A stretch of DNA of 64,000 nucleotides from Marthasterias glacialis. Its lineage: Eukaryota > Echinodermata > Asteroidea > Forcipulatida > Asteriidae. Position numbers and translations under genes: made by a program. This document shows, piece after piece, positions 1 to 12,897 of the stretch (position 1 is its first letter; each line of letters starts with the position of its first letter). Under the pieces are notes generated by a model. The model was not told where the DNA came from. It worked only from the letters and a program-made list of their open reading frames with translations, and did not search any database. The DNA lies in the NCBI GenBank assembly GCA_911728455.2, contig OU452228.1, positions 16,655,564 through 16,719,563 of the forward strand. The letters are read 5' to 3'.

Positions 1-3000
1 TTTCAAAAACACAACTGACTTATGCATAGGACCTGCCTATAATAGGCAGAATACCGATCATGACAATGATGACGACGACCAACGGCGTATCTTGTGGGTC
101 AAGGTGGACGTGATGTAAACTTTAATACCATAAGACGCCCAGTAGGTGAGCTGTATTAAAACCATTGAGCCTAGAAGTTTAAAGACAGACGGACTAATTA
201 ATACCTTGTTATTGGATCTGTACTTTCTACCGTAGATAGCAATGTACTTTCTAATCAACGTTTTCCGGCATGTTGTCGTTGTTACGGTGTCAACGTGATA
301 ACTATGTGCTATCTTTGGATGTGGTTACTTTAATGGCTGCATCACCGCTTTTGTCGTCGCAATCTACCGGTATGGTCACAACAGTCCAGCACTACTTTAA
401 TCTGGACACTGATTCATCCACACCGTTGAGGGCGTACTCTCAGGGAAATTAAAGTTATCACTGGTAACCTTGCCCTTTGGTGGTACAACCAGCTCGTGTT
501 TCTCCAAGTTGGATGAATGTATAGGCAAAGTTCATCGGTTGCATTGCGAAGGAGATCGGCGCATGGAAATGTGACGTCACATCACGTTCGGGATACGAAA
601 CACATGTATGACGGATAGACTCCTAACAAAGACATTATTTGAATAATTGACAAGATCTAGACTTGGAGGCCTATCTCTAAGATTAATATTAATAAGCTGT
701 GTAAAAGAGTCAGGCAAATAAATTATTGTTGTTTGTTTGTGTGTGCTGTTTAATTCCCAAAGTATTAGCACTCTTGCGCTTTATTTTAGTCGAGTGTTTT
801 AATAAACAATGCGTTTGTGTCAGACGGTCAGTTTGTCCATGGAGGAAGTGGTTTGTCCCACCATGAAGGAAGGAAATACATTTGCGAAAAGCTGCCAAGT
901 CTTAAATTAATTTGTCAACCGCGTGCAAGATACGTGTTCGGTAGCTTCTGTGACAATTCCGAGGAAAAGGTAAAACCGTCAACGTTGGAAGCGATGTAAA
1001 GGTTTTTGAAGATCCGTAGTTTGCGGTCGAGTCTGACGAGAGAGTATCTCTAATGAGTTGTGATTAACTCACGGGGGTTGTTAAGTTGAGAACTAGGAAG
1101 GTTCAAAACTCGAGAGTCCAATTTGAAAAATCAATCTGTAGGCAAGAGTAAATTAAATGCAATGTTTCAATGTTTTTCCACTGGCCACAGAATTCTCACA
1201 CAGGATAGCGGTTAGATTTAGCAAAGTTCGTTAAGTTCTGGTAATCAACAGGTGCATTGAACAACGACCCATGCGATATTTGTTACGAATGGAAATTTCC
1301 AATTTATTTTTTAGAGAAATTGAACAGAAACAAATCGTTAATAAAATGGTGTCCAGGTCTAATCAATCGCTCCTCAGTTAACGTAATGCTTAATATTTTA
1401 ACAATGATGTTGTAAGCACCGAGGCAAGGAAAATGGCACGAGTCTGAATTTTGTCTTCGAAGCTTTCAACAGTTTCTACTTTTCATAAAACATATGTCGG
1501 GTGGCCCAAAGTAATGAAAGTTGAGGGAAAGTTCGAAAGATGTAAAGGCTTCTGTTGAACGTTGAAGCTTGGGTTTTAGTTTTTGTATTAACTACGTCCA
1601 TCACACAGGGGGAAGAAACACCCATAGTACTATCATTGTTTTAATAAAGATACGATATCTATACTTTTGTTTCTGTCAAGGAGTTTTTCTTCTTCTTCTC
1701 TTTTCTATGACGGGTGATATAGAATACATCATTATTGTACCCCTTTCTCATCCATGTAAGTTGTTGTCAAACACAGACTCCAAAAATAATTTTTTAAAAT
1801 GACACCGTGAAACAATTTCAGTAGTTTTAACGGTGATTAACCTGGCAGTACCGCCACACTAAACAATTGTGGTAATATGTATGGCTACCATCTTTTCGTC
1901 GGAACGTATGGGCATGAACCGTACTGCAATAACTGTTTTCAGATGGAGAGGGTGTTCCGAGAGAGATATCAACTGGATTTATATCTCGTAATGTTACCGG
2001 GTTCGTTGAACGCCAGGATTTCACCTGCACTCATATAGAGTCTAGGGAAGCAATCTTGCCTTTTTTTTTTTTTTGCAATCCATTCATCACGTTAGGTACA
2101 CTGACATTCGCCCTGGCAGCTCGAGTTCCTTATCCTTACACGGAACTGAAGCCTTGACAGTTCCTTATCAATTCATAGAATACAGCGGTTAACAGGTTAA
2201 AGTCCGTGTAGGTTTACGTGCGGTGGTAATGAGACAGTAGTTTCGTGTAAAGGGCACTTTTTGCGTTTCTTGAAACACCTGCCTGAGGACCGACCAACAA
2301 TTTACATTTTGTGGACTGGAATTGCACCCATCTTTGGCTAAACATTTTGCGAACTCTGGTGATTTGGAGGAGTTAAACACTACCGACTTTTGATCGATAA
2401 TGTGCTCCCCGGTGTATAACGTACATGTACTTTTGGCCATGGAGATTTAGCTATTTTGGCTTGTGGTGAACTTATCAACACTTTCACTTAATTCTGAAAA
2501 CACCATACTATTTAAATTCCTTTGACTTGATCTTCATACCTCTTGACAATTACCTAACGAACCTGTCGGTATTCAGCTTGATCACTGATCATATTTTGAG
2601 GCAGAAACTTTGGGCCAAACTGAAGCAAAACCTTCCCCAAACACTTTCTCATGTAGAATCGCATCGTCTCTGGTCACACAGTCATCACCGCTTTAACTTC
2701 ATTTAAATGATACTGATGGTTAGTGTGGGTCTCCCCTTGTACGTTAAATTTAAATCCTATTTGGTTTTGTAAGTTGGTTTATCTTTTTGTTCATGTAATA
2801 TACTTAAATTCGTCGATGATCTAAAACCACTCTATATTTCAATATATTTTTATTTCAATAATAGTGATTTTATAGTTTCTAGTGTTTCTAGAACCATGAA
2901 GTAGATGTATGTGCTCTTTAAGGTCCAACATGCCGTTTGACTACTGGCATAAAATTCGAGAACGTGTTTCCGTTTAAAGTAACTATTTTAATACGTTGTC

Positions 3001-3504
3001 TTTTTGTTCCACAATATGTACTGTTAAAATAATAAATTCTACGTCATTTCATTGTTAACCTCTAAGACCTTGGAACCAACAACGGAAAAGTGGCATGTGG
3101 CAAGATGAGCAAACACAGCTTTAAAAGCCACAGCTCAACAATGATGAGAGGAAAAACATTAATTTCATAGGTTTACATATACGTTACATGGTCAAAAAGA
3201 TAATGATGGTAAAAAGCTTTCCTTTTAAATAATAAATGAAATAAGATGCACAGTTAGTTTTCGTCTCGGTGAGACGAAAACTCTGCCTATAGGAATGCGT
3301 ACAAAAATGCTGAATGCATTTTTACCATTTTCTCGCAAATGAAACAACGAAATGAGCTGACATTTTCACAGGTTGGTTTTATTACATTTATCGTGATTTG
3401 TGGAAAGAGTGGAAGCACTTACAGTCAATTTACCATTGTTGAGCTGGGGCTTTAAACCAGACGAAGGAATTGTTAAAACCCAAACCATGTTTAAAGTCAC
3501 TTAC
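1..3504 (-). other. Start of intron 4 (5' part), continuing outside the window
   Basis: The donor is at 3504-3503. I searched the minus strand here for another EGF-like exon (C-x-C followed by Gly-aromatic with flanking AG and GTAAGT) and saw none. Contents are AT-rich sequence, a short T-run near 2061, one TGACGTCA palindrome at 572-579, and the MITE at 3120-3456. Open frames at 817-999 (plus) and 2189-2440 (minus) contain a few cysteines but no domain pattern. Confidence 0.7.
3120..3456 (+). mobile_element. MITE family A, copy 1
   Basis: The ends are imperfect terminal inverted repeats: left TTTAAAAGCCACAGCTCAAC, right the reverse complement of TTTAAAGCCCCAGCTCAAC. Inside lie a perfect palindrome, GTTTTCGTCTC then GGTG then AGACGAAAAC, and a second short palindrome around AAAATGCTGAATGCATTTTT. 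There is no coding capacity. Its relative at 27549-27894 lies in the opposite orientation. The right end stops 48 bases from the exon 4 donor. Confidence 0.78.
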
Positions 3505-3621
3505 GGCTGCAGGAGACCCCGTCTTCAAGAAGAATGTATCCATGCTCGCAGTAGCACCGGTAACTTCCTGGTGTGTTCATGCATCGATGGGAACAGGGAC
3601 GGGCGCTGCACTCGTTCAGAT
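3505..3621 (-). CDS. Exon 4: calcium-binding EGF-like domain (cbEGF)
   Basis: A 117-nt exon, phase 1 at both ends. With the Asp codon from the junction it reads DLNECSARPCSHRCMN, then TPGSYRCYCEHGYILLEDG, then VSCS. All six EGF cysteines are present. D-x-N-E-C at the start and C-x-N-x4-Y between cysteines 3 and 4 satisfy the calcium-binding EGF consensus, including the Asn that can be beta-hydroxylated. The following E-D-G-V-S-C is the usual sixth-cysteine loop. The acceptor is TTTCCTTAG|AT; the donor is GCAGCC|GTAAGTGAC. The exon corresponds to the second EGF domain of nephronectin/EGFL6; family members have further EGF repeats, which must be encoded left of this window. The plus-strand open frame over this position is its antisense shadow. 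A MITE begins only 48 bases into the next intron. Confidence 0.95.
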
Positions 3622-4022
3622 CTAAGGAAAGGTAAACAAATATTATATCAGTGACAATGGCGCTGATATTAACTTGACTTAGTTAATTATTACAGGCAAT
3701 CTACGATAACAATCTCAAAGATTGCAGCTGCAGCAATCAAAGTTATTAGGCAATGGTGGACATGTGTGTGTGTGTGATTCCTTTTCCAATTATAACTAGT
3801 TTTAAAAGGGTTATGAGTGTTTAGAACACCTGTATCATGCTAGCACTTGATATGTGTTCTGGAAATGCAATACGTCCAACATTGGACCATTGATTGACAT
3901 TAACTGAGTTTTTATCATTCGAACTCATTTTGGATAATCATGACGTTCCGTATAACACACAATAGCGTTCCGGATCATTTTGTCAGACGTGGACCTTTAC
4001 CTCAACTCAACACGTCCGGAAA

Positions 4023-4325
4023 GAAAACAAACAACCAACCAAACAAACAAACAAACAAACAAACAAACCCCCAAAAAAGAACAAACAAACAAACAAACAA
4101 ACAACCTAACAAACAACCTAACAAACAAACAAACAAACAAACAAACAAACAAACAAACAACCCAACAAACAAACAAACAAACAAACAAACAAACAAACAA
4201 ACAAACAAACAAACAAACAAACAAACAATTCAAAAAAGCAAGCAAGCAAGCAAACAAACAAACAAACAAACCACCCAACAAACAAACAAACAAACAAACA
4301 AACAAACAAACAAACAAACAAACAC
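4023..4325. repeat. (AAAC)n array, about 300 bp, interrupted
   Basis: Long runs of AAAC are broken by CAACCTAAC, CAACCCAAC, a CAAGCAAG stretch and CCCCCAAAAAAG. A pure AAAC repeat has no stop codon in any frame on either strand, which explains the overlapping NKQT-type and FVCL-type open frames here; none is a gene. Confidence 0.95.
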
Positions 4326-5601
4326 TGAGTCTTTACTTTCCATTCTGTCAGACATTATTGGATCGTCGGTCACAATGTGTTAAAAAAATGTCGGGCATTA
4401 ATGGTGCGGAACAGTATTGATCTACGTGTAATTAACAATAATGAATATACCGAATTTATATACATCTGTTGCTGATATCATTCACCTACAATGGTTCAGA
4501 CTATCTGGCCCTCCCAGCCTCGGTTTGGTGAATATTTACATGAAAGTAAAACAATATAGATGCACAATGATGCAACCTCCGTTAAAGTGTAATTAAGCAA
4601 GAGTGCAAGGAATGTTTCCCGACCGATGTGGTGAGGACGCAATGTTACCAAGCGTGAAAACGGGTCCCTCAACGCGTCTAATGTACCTATTATCTCTAAG
4701 GGTTTTAGGCATCAACGGATATCTCAACGTCATTGGAAGAGGCCAGGGAATTTTAATCACTGGGACTTTGTAATTTGAAACCATATTAAGTTACAAACCG
4801 TATGCACTCTGTGCCACTGTTGGAATTTGATACCGACGAACGTGAACACTTCACTGTAATAACGGTAGAGAAAAATCTCTTCAATTTCACAAGTAGGTCT
4901 CTTAATATTCACTGTCTCTCATAACTTATTGATGATAATGGTCTGTAATTGCCATAATGTCCAGATGGGGGTTTTCTCGGCAATGTTAAAGCAATGAACC
5001 CCTCTCCAAGTCTTGGGACAGTATTTGTAATTATAGAACAGAACAAAGGTGATCAGTTTAAATCCGAAAGTCCACTCGTTATATATTTCATACCAGTACC
5101 AATCCTCCAGAGAAATATTGTCTGTCAAAATCGATGACATAGGATTCAAAGACCCTAGAAATGCTTACTACGATTGCCTCAAGTAATGTCAGCCTGTCGT
5201 GGAAGTACACAACACCTCTATTAAACCGTTTTTCCTTAATTGTTCTCTGTAAAATCTAAAATCTCTACAGAATTTGATGAGATTTTCACAGGTTGTTTGA
5301 GTTGAAAACTAGAGGATAGGACTTAATTATCCTTCATAACAAAATGATGTACTTTCCCTTGAAATCATTGAAACTAGTTTATTGAACAAAGCTGTAACCA
5401 AAAGGTCATATAGGAAGGTATTTGGCATTCTGAATACTTGACAATTTCCTAGCGTCGGTTTTAAAAATTATAAAAACTCAATTACCAGTGCGACAATTGT
5501 AAATAACAAAATTATATAGCTAGCTTTGGGTAACTGGATATTTGTGTGAAACGCACTTTTTAAAGTTCACTGGTTTGCACGTTGTGCCATTTCGTAATTG
5601 C

Positions 5602-5623
5602 AAAAAAAAAAAAAAAAAAAAAA
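5602..5623. repeat. Poly-A tract
   Basis: About 22 A followed by CACACAAGACAAAAAAAG. No retroposed body recognised to its left. Confidence 0.88.
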
Positions 5624-6084
5624 CACACAAGACAAAAAAAGAAATGAACAAGCACACTTAACTCAGTAATAAATTTTCTTCAGTTTTCTATGGCATTGAA
5701 TTAAATAACAGAGGAATCATCTGATCAGATTATCATGTGAAAAGTTGCATCTTTATTAGTTTTAGAAAATTAAAAGCGATTCAGCTACGACTCGAGGGGA
5801 AATTTACAAGTGTCCGAAAACTTGGTTTATAAACATAAATGACAAAGCAAAGCTAGGCCTATACGGTAAACTGCGGCGTCTCCCTGCATGTCAGAGTCAC
5901 TCATGGGTTTGCATCTTTATGCCTGTCAAACCAGCTTACTCAACGAGGCTGGAAATTGTTATTTCAGTAGGCCTATAGGGTGAACAAAGAATCGATTAAG
6001 TTTAATTTCCTTAAAATGCGACAAAATGTAATGTAAGGAGTTTTACGAAAGGTGAACGGTCTAAATTGAACGTTTATGCGGCCC

Positions 6085-6387
6085 CTAAATGTAGCACCAA
6101 CCTTATGTTGCGCCCACTTTATAACTTCGGGTTGCGCGCACCATTGGTTAAGTTTGAACAATCGTGGTATCTCATGTTTATTTTGGGTCGCACAAAGTTG
6201 TGTTTACTGATGGTCTTTAATAATTACGAATGTTGTATGCGCGTGCTTTTAAAGTAGCCCGAGCCTAAATGTAGCACCAACCCTTCCTTAAATGTAGCCC
6301 GATTTAAGTCTTAGCTACAATGAAGTACAAACTTAGGACTATAGATTTGGGTTGGGGCTACATTTAGATCTAGGGCTACATTTAAGG
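6085..6387. repeat. Inverted blocks of CTAAATGTAGCACCAACC
   Basis: The 18-mer CTAAATGTAGCACCAACC occurs at 6085-6102 and 6265-6282. Its near reverse complement GGTTGGGGCTACATTTAG is at 6350-6367, with GGGCTACATTTAAGG following at about 6372-6387 and AAATGTAGCCC near 6290. The two orientations could fold on each other. A related degraded set lies at 12748-12897. Confidence 0.7.
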
Positions 6388-7483
6388 TTCTCACAAACAT
6401 CTGAAAAGTAATTCACTAACGATAACTCCAGAAACTTTAATCTGTAATCACTAATAATATTAAACAGCAAGATAATAACCTAAACAGCTGCGGGAAATTT
6501 CCGGCAGCCCAGTGGAAGCAAAACAAACCAAACGAATACAGGCAATGAACGCATATTATATTGCACACAGTGAAAGTATTATTTTTAAATAGAAAAACTT
6601 AACACATACCGACCCCACGCTCAAGGGTCTAATGAGACGCGTGCCATTCACAATATGTATTTTTAACCTTTCTCAGTTGATTGGGATTCAATTAGGCAAT
6701 TTGCCCGTTCGGCAGGGCCTCGGGGTCAAACACAATAACGATCGATTCAGTTCTTTTGGGACTCTGTGTCACATTATCATCTGTTAAATCACTTAAAGAC
6801 AATGTACAGTGCCCAATGCAGCTCCGGAGAAGACCTAACTAGTTCTATTCAATTTGAAATCGCCTAATCAAAGCCCGTAGAGTTGCTGATGGCGGTACAA
6901 CTGTTTATTTATTAAATTTGTAACTAATAATCCAGAACGGTTGATGTGAAATAAATATGTTGATTTCTTAAAGGTATGGACCTGCGTCGGTATTTTCGGC
7001 AAATGAGACACAGAGTGAAAACTCGCAAAGAAAGCCGATCCCCAGCAAATAAGACATAAGGTTTTTGTTTAGTTTTTGTTTTCTTTTTCTTTTTTCACGA
7101 TCAAGCAGAATGTTTGCAGATAAGAGACGCAATACCGGCCAGCTTCAAGTTTATACTCTTAAAGAAGTCGTTCCTTTAGATAGGGTCCTACACAGTATAC
7201 CGAGTATTCTTCATATGGTTTGAAAATCATTACTGTTAAGTATGGGGTAACCTCTCCTGTCACTCTATTGTCCGTTTTGTTTAGACTTGTTTGTGGATGG
7301 TAGAGTTGTTCCTTTAAAATTCCTCGTAGTGTAGCATTGTTCCCATTGTTAGAGAACCCCGTGATGGTCGGTGTACCAGCATACGGGCTGGTCTGCTTGT
7401 AATTTAATTAAATTTAATATCTATCTCTATTTCTGGACACTCTCTATTGTCCCCCAACTGAATGTATTTAAGAATGGAAATAT

Positions 7484-7765
7484 ATAGCCGTGAATTGAAT
7501 TGCATTGACAAGCGCCGCACTCCTCTCCTGAGAAAGCCTTTTTCAGTTGCAGGACCTCGGCTGTTGAACATGATCCCACTCTCCAATACAGAATCTGCTC
7601 TTTAACGTTTTCACAAAGCTCTGTTTTCGCACAATGTTTAACTTTCGTCATCTTGTTCTGTAGTTATTTTTTTTTTCCTGTCCTGCCCTATGCATGACAG
7701 CACTCTATAAGTGTAATGGCGTTTACACCCATTTGTGAATAAAACGCGCTATATAAAATAAACCA
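7484..7765 (+). pseudogene. 3' relic of a LINE-type (non-LTR) retrotransposon
   Basis: The plus strand from about 7501 reads CIDKRRTPLLRKPFSVAGPR then LLNMIPLSNTESAL, stop, then RFHKALFSHNV, stop. R-x-FSVAGPRLWN-x-(L/I)P followed by a spaced F(K/H)KxL is the hallmark end of many animal LINE reverse-transcriptase ORFs, as I know the family. Stops and a short length show decay. The following sequence includes CGCGCTATATAAAATAAA, resembling a LINE 3' tail. No reverse-transcriptase core motif is present upstream, so it is a truncated copy. It lies in intron 3. Confidence 0.6.
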
Positions 7766-10608
7766 CGGCGGTTCCCACGCCACCACGGGACCAATGTATT
7801 TTCGAGCCCGTCGAATAACCTCCTCGCCCAGGTCGGTTCGTGTGACCTCATGGCAAACGGAATGCATCCAATGCCAAAACCCAATCACTGTCAGATTAAA
7901 ACCAAGGAAGACGGCTGGACAAGAAGGCCACGGACTTGTGACCATCACCATCAATCCTTTCCCTATCCAGGGTCGATGACTTCCGACCTATCTTCAGACC
8001 AATCTCAGCTAGACTCTTGAACAGCCACCTTCGACAAAATAGCAATCTCGGCATTTGATTTAAAGCACATGCATTACATTTGTCAAAGACAAGTGTTCGC
8101 ACTTTATGTGATCCAACAGAATACATGAAATGACAAAAAGTGACAATTTTGGCTCAATCGCTCATTGGAGTCAAGATGCAATAGTGAAACAAAACGTATT
8201 ATGCTGTTACTGTTTTAGAACATCGAGTATTGGTTTCACGCGAGATCAAAACTAATTGTTTTACACCTTTCTTAATATAACTAAAGCAATTCAGGCAAAA
8301 CTATTTCGAGAGAAGGTTTCCACAATGACCACTTTCATGTCGTATTATAGAGTGCAAATCTGCAAACATTAATTTTTTTCAGTCGTAACAATGTTGTTCA
8401 CGCCCTTTAAGCCATCAATTTATTTCATCGACAATTGAATGACATAATTTATTCGTTGACAACCACAAAGGTTAAAATGGGCATTGATCAATTACAAAAC
8501 CTTTGTACTGCTACAAACGCAATCAGTCATAAAAAGTGAAAGCAAACACCAAGATTGAATTTCCCAGAACGATAGGTTGCTGTCAGTCGTCAGGTTGAAA
8601 GATGCAAGTTAAAACTCACTGACGGATCCAAAGGTTGTGTGGGGGTGTGGACGCAGAATTATCATGCCGTTACTTAAAACAAAATTAAAATATATAATAA
8701 ATAAACAATATATGATGAAAGAAAACGACCACGCAATATTAAACGTTTTACCGGTGTTCTTCTTGCATGCAAGACCCCCTCCCATCTCTCAACTAATGTG
8801 CAATTGCCACTCTGGATTAGCCACACACATACAAAGATAGCTTATCGCAAATTATTGTTTTAGGGTGGGGGTATTTTGTTTTTTGGCATACGGTAGTTCC
8901 TTTTTGGTTTCTAAATATCAACAATTCAAAACCCGCTTTGAAATTCAGAATTCGGAATGTCTATGTGTGTCAAATGATTACCGCTGGTCAATCAAACTTG
9001 AATCACAGTTGACTTACTGTGCCAAATTAAAAGCTTCCTACAACAGTCAATATCAAATCAGCTACTGTCTCGCCAGTCATGGCTTCTTATAATGTAACAA
9101 GTAATTAGTCTTAAAGTCTGAACAGATACATTACTGCATTAACTAATTTGCTAGTGCCGTTCCAATCTGACACACTGTGATATCAATCAGTCAGAGTTAA
9201 GACAACGTCGTCCTGACTTTACAGTCAGCTAATTGGTCCAATACTTGGCTATTGCCCACCGCACATTCCTCCCCAGACCGCGCGTGCCACACAAAATGAA
9301 TTCCATCGGGGTAGAGTTCGCGTCAAATATTCTGCATCTTCGGGTCCATTGATTCACCGTAACTTACCGGTCAGCTCGCTGCTCTGACGGCCTCTAACCT
9401 TTTACTTCGAGTTCGAGCATCCATATCTAACTTATTAATATGATAGGCGTGTGTGTATACACACTTTGATATCTGGATGGCGATGAAATATTAATGGACG
9501 AGCCATGTCATCCTAATATGGCCCCAAATGACGAACATCTCTGCACTGGGTTTGGTCGTTAGGCAGTCTAAGCAGACTTTAAAGGAAAGATCAATTCCTT
9601 TTGCAAATCTAATCTCATCTATTTATTGTTTGAAGCGCACGCTGGTTTGTTTTAATACAAACCTACCATAGGTTCACCTAAACATGTGTCATGTACAAAT
9701 TAGACTGTGATTGTGACTTTTATAAAATGCTCAATCAATGGCTTTTTTGGTCTTCAAAGTACTTTTCACAATGTTTGAAGATTGATTCTGTTGAATTCTG
9801 ACAAACCTATCTGGTTGGAAGAACTGATACATTACACACTGAAGCAGAACGCTTAGCTGAAGTAAGTGGTTTTTGGATATCTTTCTAAATACGGTTTCCA
9901 AACTACGAACACAAGCGTGCTTTCATCGCAGCGTATCCATTCCAAATGTCAAGACCAAGATTTGATTACTATCTTGTAGTATTGTTTCACTCTTTCTAAA
10001 ACCAAACAAGTAAGACCATAGCACTGTATAAAACTTGTTAAAATGTATGTTGTGCATTTCCTTTAAAGCTAGAGTCAGACGTCATAAGAGAGCTTCAAGT
10101 ATGACATCGACTACATTCCAAGCCGTCTCTTGAGTATTTGTTATAACTTTACCATACAAGCATAACACACACTCCGCATTATGGTCCTCATTCCATAGCC
10201 ATAAGCTTAATCACAGATTCTTCAGACGGAATACTTGATTTATGAAGCAAGAGGGGGCCGTTTGGTGCGAGGCAAAGCTTATTGCACATTAGCATTGATA
10301 CTATTTCCCTTTCAAAATCGTAGCTGGTTTTGGCTTCTTATCATTACTGGGAAAAAAACAGTTGCATTTGCTTGTATTTTCATTATCTCCCAATTTCAAA
10401 CGTAAATCATTAGATACAATAACTTACAATAACAATAAATAGTTGTCGAAAAAGAATGTTGAATACTGTACCATCTTCATAAACGTGGAAAAAGCTAGTT
10501 GAAAGATATTCGCCTTTTGTAACGTTTAGGCGGCCAGTGCTCTTCAAGTGCAAGTGTTCAGGTTTTGCGTAAAAGTACGAAACGCCAAAGAGGCATAAAC
10601 TCCGATAA

Positions 10609-11062
10609 AACACATCGATCGGTCTTTGGCATCGATCGATTGGTCTTTGGCTTCGACTGATCAGTCTTTTGCATCGATCGATCGGCCTTTTGCATCGATT
10701 GAGTGGTCTTTTGCATCGACCGATCGGTCTTTTTCTTCGATCAATTGGTGTTTAATTATGAAAATAGGCCTACACCTTACGTGGCTGAACTATGTCCTAT
10801 GTGCGAGGAAAAGGAATGCCGTCGGTCTACGTATACATTGTCGACGCAGCAGTCTACGTACAACGGCGGACAGCGTATGAGTGGTATTACACACCGATGT
10901 AAGTTCATCGGTCTTATTTAATTGGTCTTTTTTCGTCGGTCTTTTTCATCGATCGATCGATGGAAAGGAATGATCAATCGATTAAAAAAACATCGATCGA
11001 TGCAAAAGACTGATCAATCGAAGCAAAAGACCAATTGATCGATGCAAAAGACTGATTGGTGT
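10609..11062. repeat. 21-bp minisatellite as inverted arrays
   Basis: On the left (10609-10760), about six units of a 21-bp sequence based on GCATCGATCGATYGGTCTTT stand head to tail. Degenerate units recur at 10903-10962, then the same unit appears inverted at about 10963-11062 (CATCGATCGATGCAAAAGAC type). The turning point is near CATCGATCGATCGATGG. Read in one frame, each unit gives a seven-residue repeat of the type ASIDWSF on either strand, because 21 is a multiple of three. Confidence 0.8.
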
Positions 11063-12747
11063 GTTTTGGCATTCCATAACTTAGTGCCACGAGTGGAGCA
11101 TTTCCAATGTAAATTAAGTTGAAAGATCCTACACACGGGGGCGTTATGTTGCACGCAGGTAAAGTGATAATTAGATCACTCAGAAGCAAAGATGGACAAT
11201 TCGAATTGTCAGATATATGTACATGTATGTCCACGGCCGCCCGTTTGTAAAGTTTCGGAACACATTTTACCGACTATTTGTCCTCGTGATATAGCCACCA
11301 AATCGTCAAAGATAAGGACAACGTAAAGAAAAGAAAAAACAAATATGTACGAAAAAGTATTGCAATTGCGGACGAATTAAGTCACACTTCACCGTGTTCG
11401 TTTCGATCCAACACTGCAGTTGAAGAATGGGTCCGTTTAACTCAACGTCAAGCTATTCAAATTGTTCGAATCTTCGAAGGTTGTAACGCTTGAAAACAAG
11501 AGATTGCCAGGATTGCTATGCCAGAAAATTGTATCGATGAAATAAATTCCACATGAAGGGTTGGCACGCACGCAAAACCCATCGATTCGTGAACTATGGT
11601 CAAACTCAATATCAAATTGTCCGTTGTACGGTTCGTGATCTGTGACCAAAATCATCAAACTGTCGCCTTGGTATCCTTGTGTCGTGAACACATTGCACCG
11701 CTTCGAACATATTTTTATATGCGTGACAATGAACAGTAAACAGTAAGTTTACAATTAATACAGCAATGAACATTGGCTTTTAATTTCAACTTTACACGAA
11801 ACGACTGGGCAACGCAGTGTAACATCAAATACACTGTTGGTTGGTTGGTTGGTCGATTGGTTGGGTGAATTGATCAATACAAAGACTATAATAAATAAAT
11901 TCACTCTTGTAAAAGGAATGAAGAATATTTTTGTTGTAAACACATGTCCATTAAGTTCAATTTATTACTAGCGTTCAGCAACTAGGGTTGACGTTCGTAA
12001 ATTGTACAAATTTCCTTGCACCGCGTGCAACGTTCTTATACTATTCCCGTAGTGAACAGTGAAATCAATTAAAAGGACACTTCTTCAAGGATGGGCTCTC
12101 CACAAAGGTCGATATGTACTCGTACCAGTTTCACATGTATTTAGCCTCAAAGTACGACTTTATGGTAAGCATTAGTGAGTCTTTGCCACTGAAGTTAAAC
12201 CATTGACAGTTATTATTCGCTCTGGATGATCTTGCTTGTTAGAGGTGAATATACTAGATTTGGCTATTTCGTAGAACCAAAATCCGAATCACGACAGTTA
12301 CATGTCTACATTACTTTTGCAAAGGAGTTCCTTTCACACGGAATAAGCTCCTTGTCAATTCTTGGCAATTGTAAAGAGGCAACTTTTAGGCATAGCTACA
12401 TTTTCAGTCAATTCTACATGTATTTATTCCCCAAACCATTACTGATTTCAATTTGTGTAGTGGCTATTCCTGAGAAATGCACATGTTTAGTTTAAATCAT
12501 TACTACTATTGTACGTCATCTTGTTTACAATCTCTTAAAATACAATGTTATAGTGCACTGTTACTGCTTGTTAATAAAAATGATTCGTTTCATATCGAGG
12601 GGAAGTTGTTATGCCGGAATTATGACTTTTATCCTTTAAGACTAGGCATTTAATTTCATTTCTACACCCCTAACCATTGTACTACTATTAGCCCCTCTTT
12701 AAAGTCTAAATGACATGCACGGTTGTACGGAAGTTAAATCTCACCCG

Positions 12748-12897
12748 ATACCTAAGTGTAGCCCCAACCCATAGGTAAATATAATCCCAAACTAACTGTA
12801 TCCCTAACTGTGTCCTTGAATGTAGCCCCTCCTACATTTATGTACAATATTGAGGCAACAGTTAAGCCAGTGCTACATTTACGTTCTGGGCTACATG
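12748..12897. repeat. Degenerate TGTAGCCCC / GGGCTACA blocks
   Basis: CCTAAGTGTAGCCCCAACCC at 12751, GAATGTAGCCCC near 12823, and inverted GCTACATTTACGTTCTGGGC near 12873 match the blocks at 6085-6387 in sequence and in having both orientations, so this is a second, more decayed member of the same element. Confidence 0.6.

Noticed and set aside
817..999. Frame containing GRKYICEK, reminiscent of the end of a C-type lectin domain
   Set aside because: The conserved tryptophans and preceding cysteine of the lectin fold are absent, and the frame opens at GTG. Chance resemblance.
3400..3654. Cysteine-containing plus-strand open frame (84 codons) with AG/GT-like flanks
   Set aside because: It is the antisense shadow of exon 4. 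The minus strand encodes a complete calcium-binding EGF domain with consensus splice sites.
3940..4420. Overlapping frames rich in NKQT or FVCL, up to 147 codons
   Set aside because: An AAAC tetranucleotide repeat has no stops in any frame, so these are repeat artefacts. The same applies at 24389-24701, 31723-32207 and 47545-47816.
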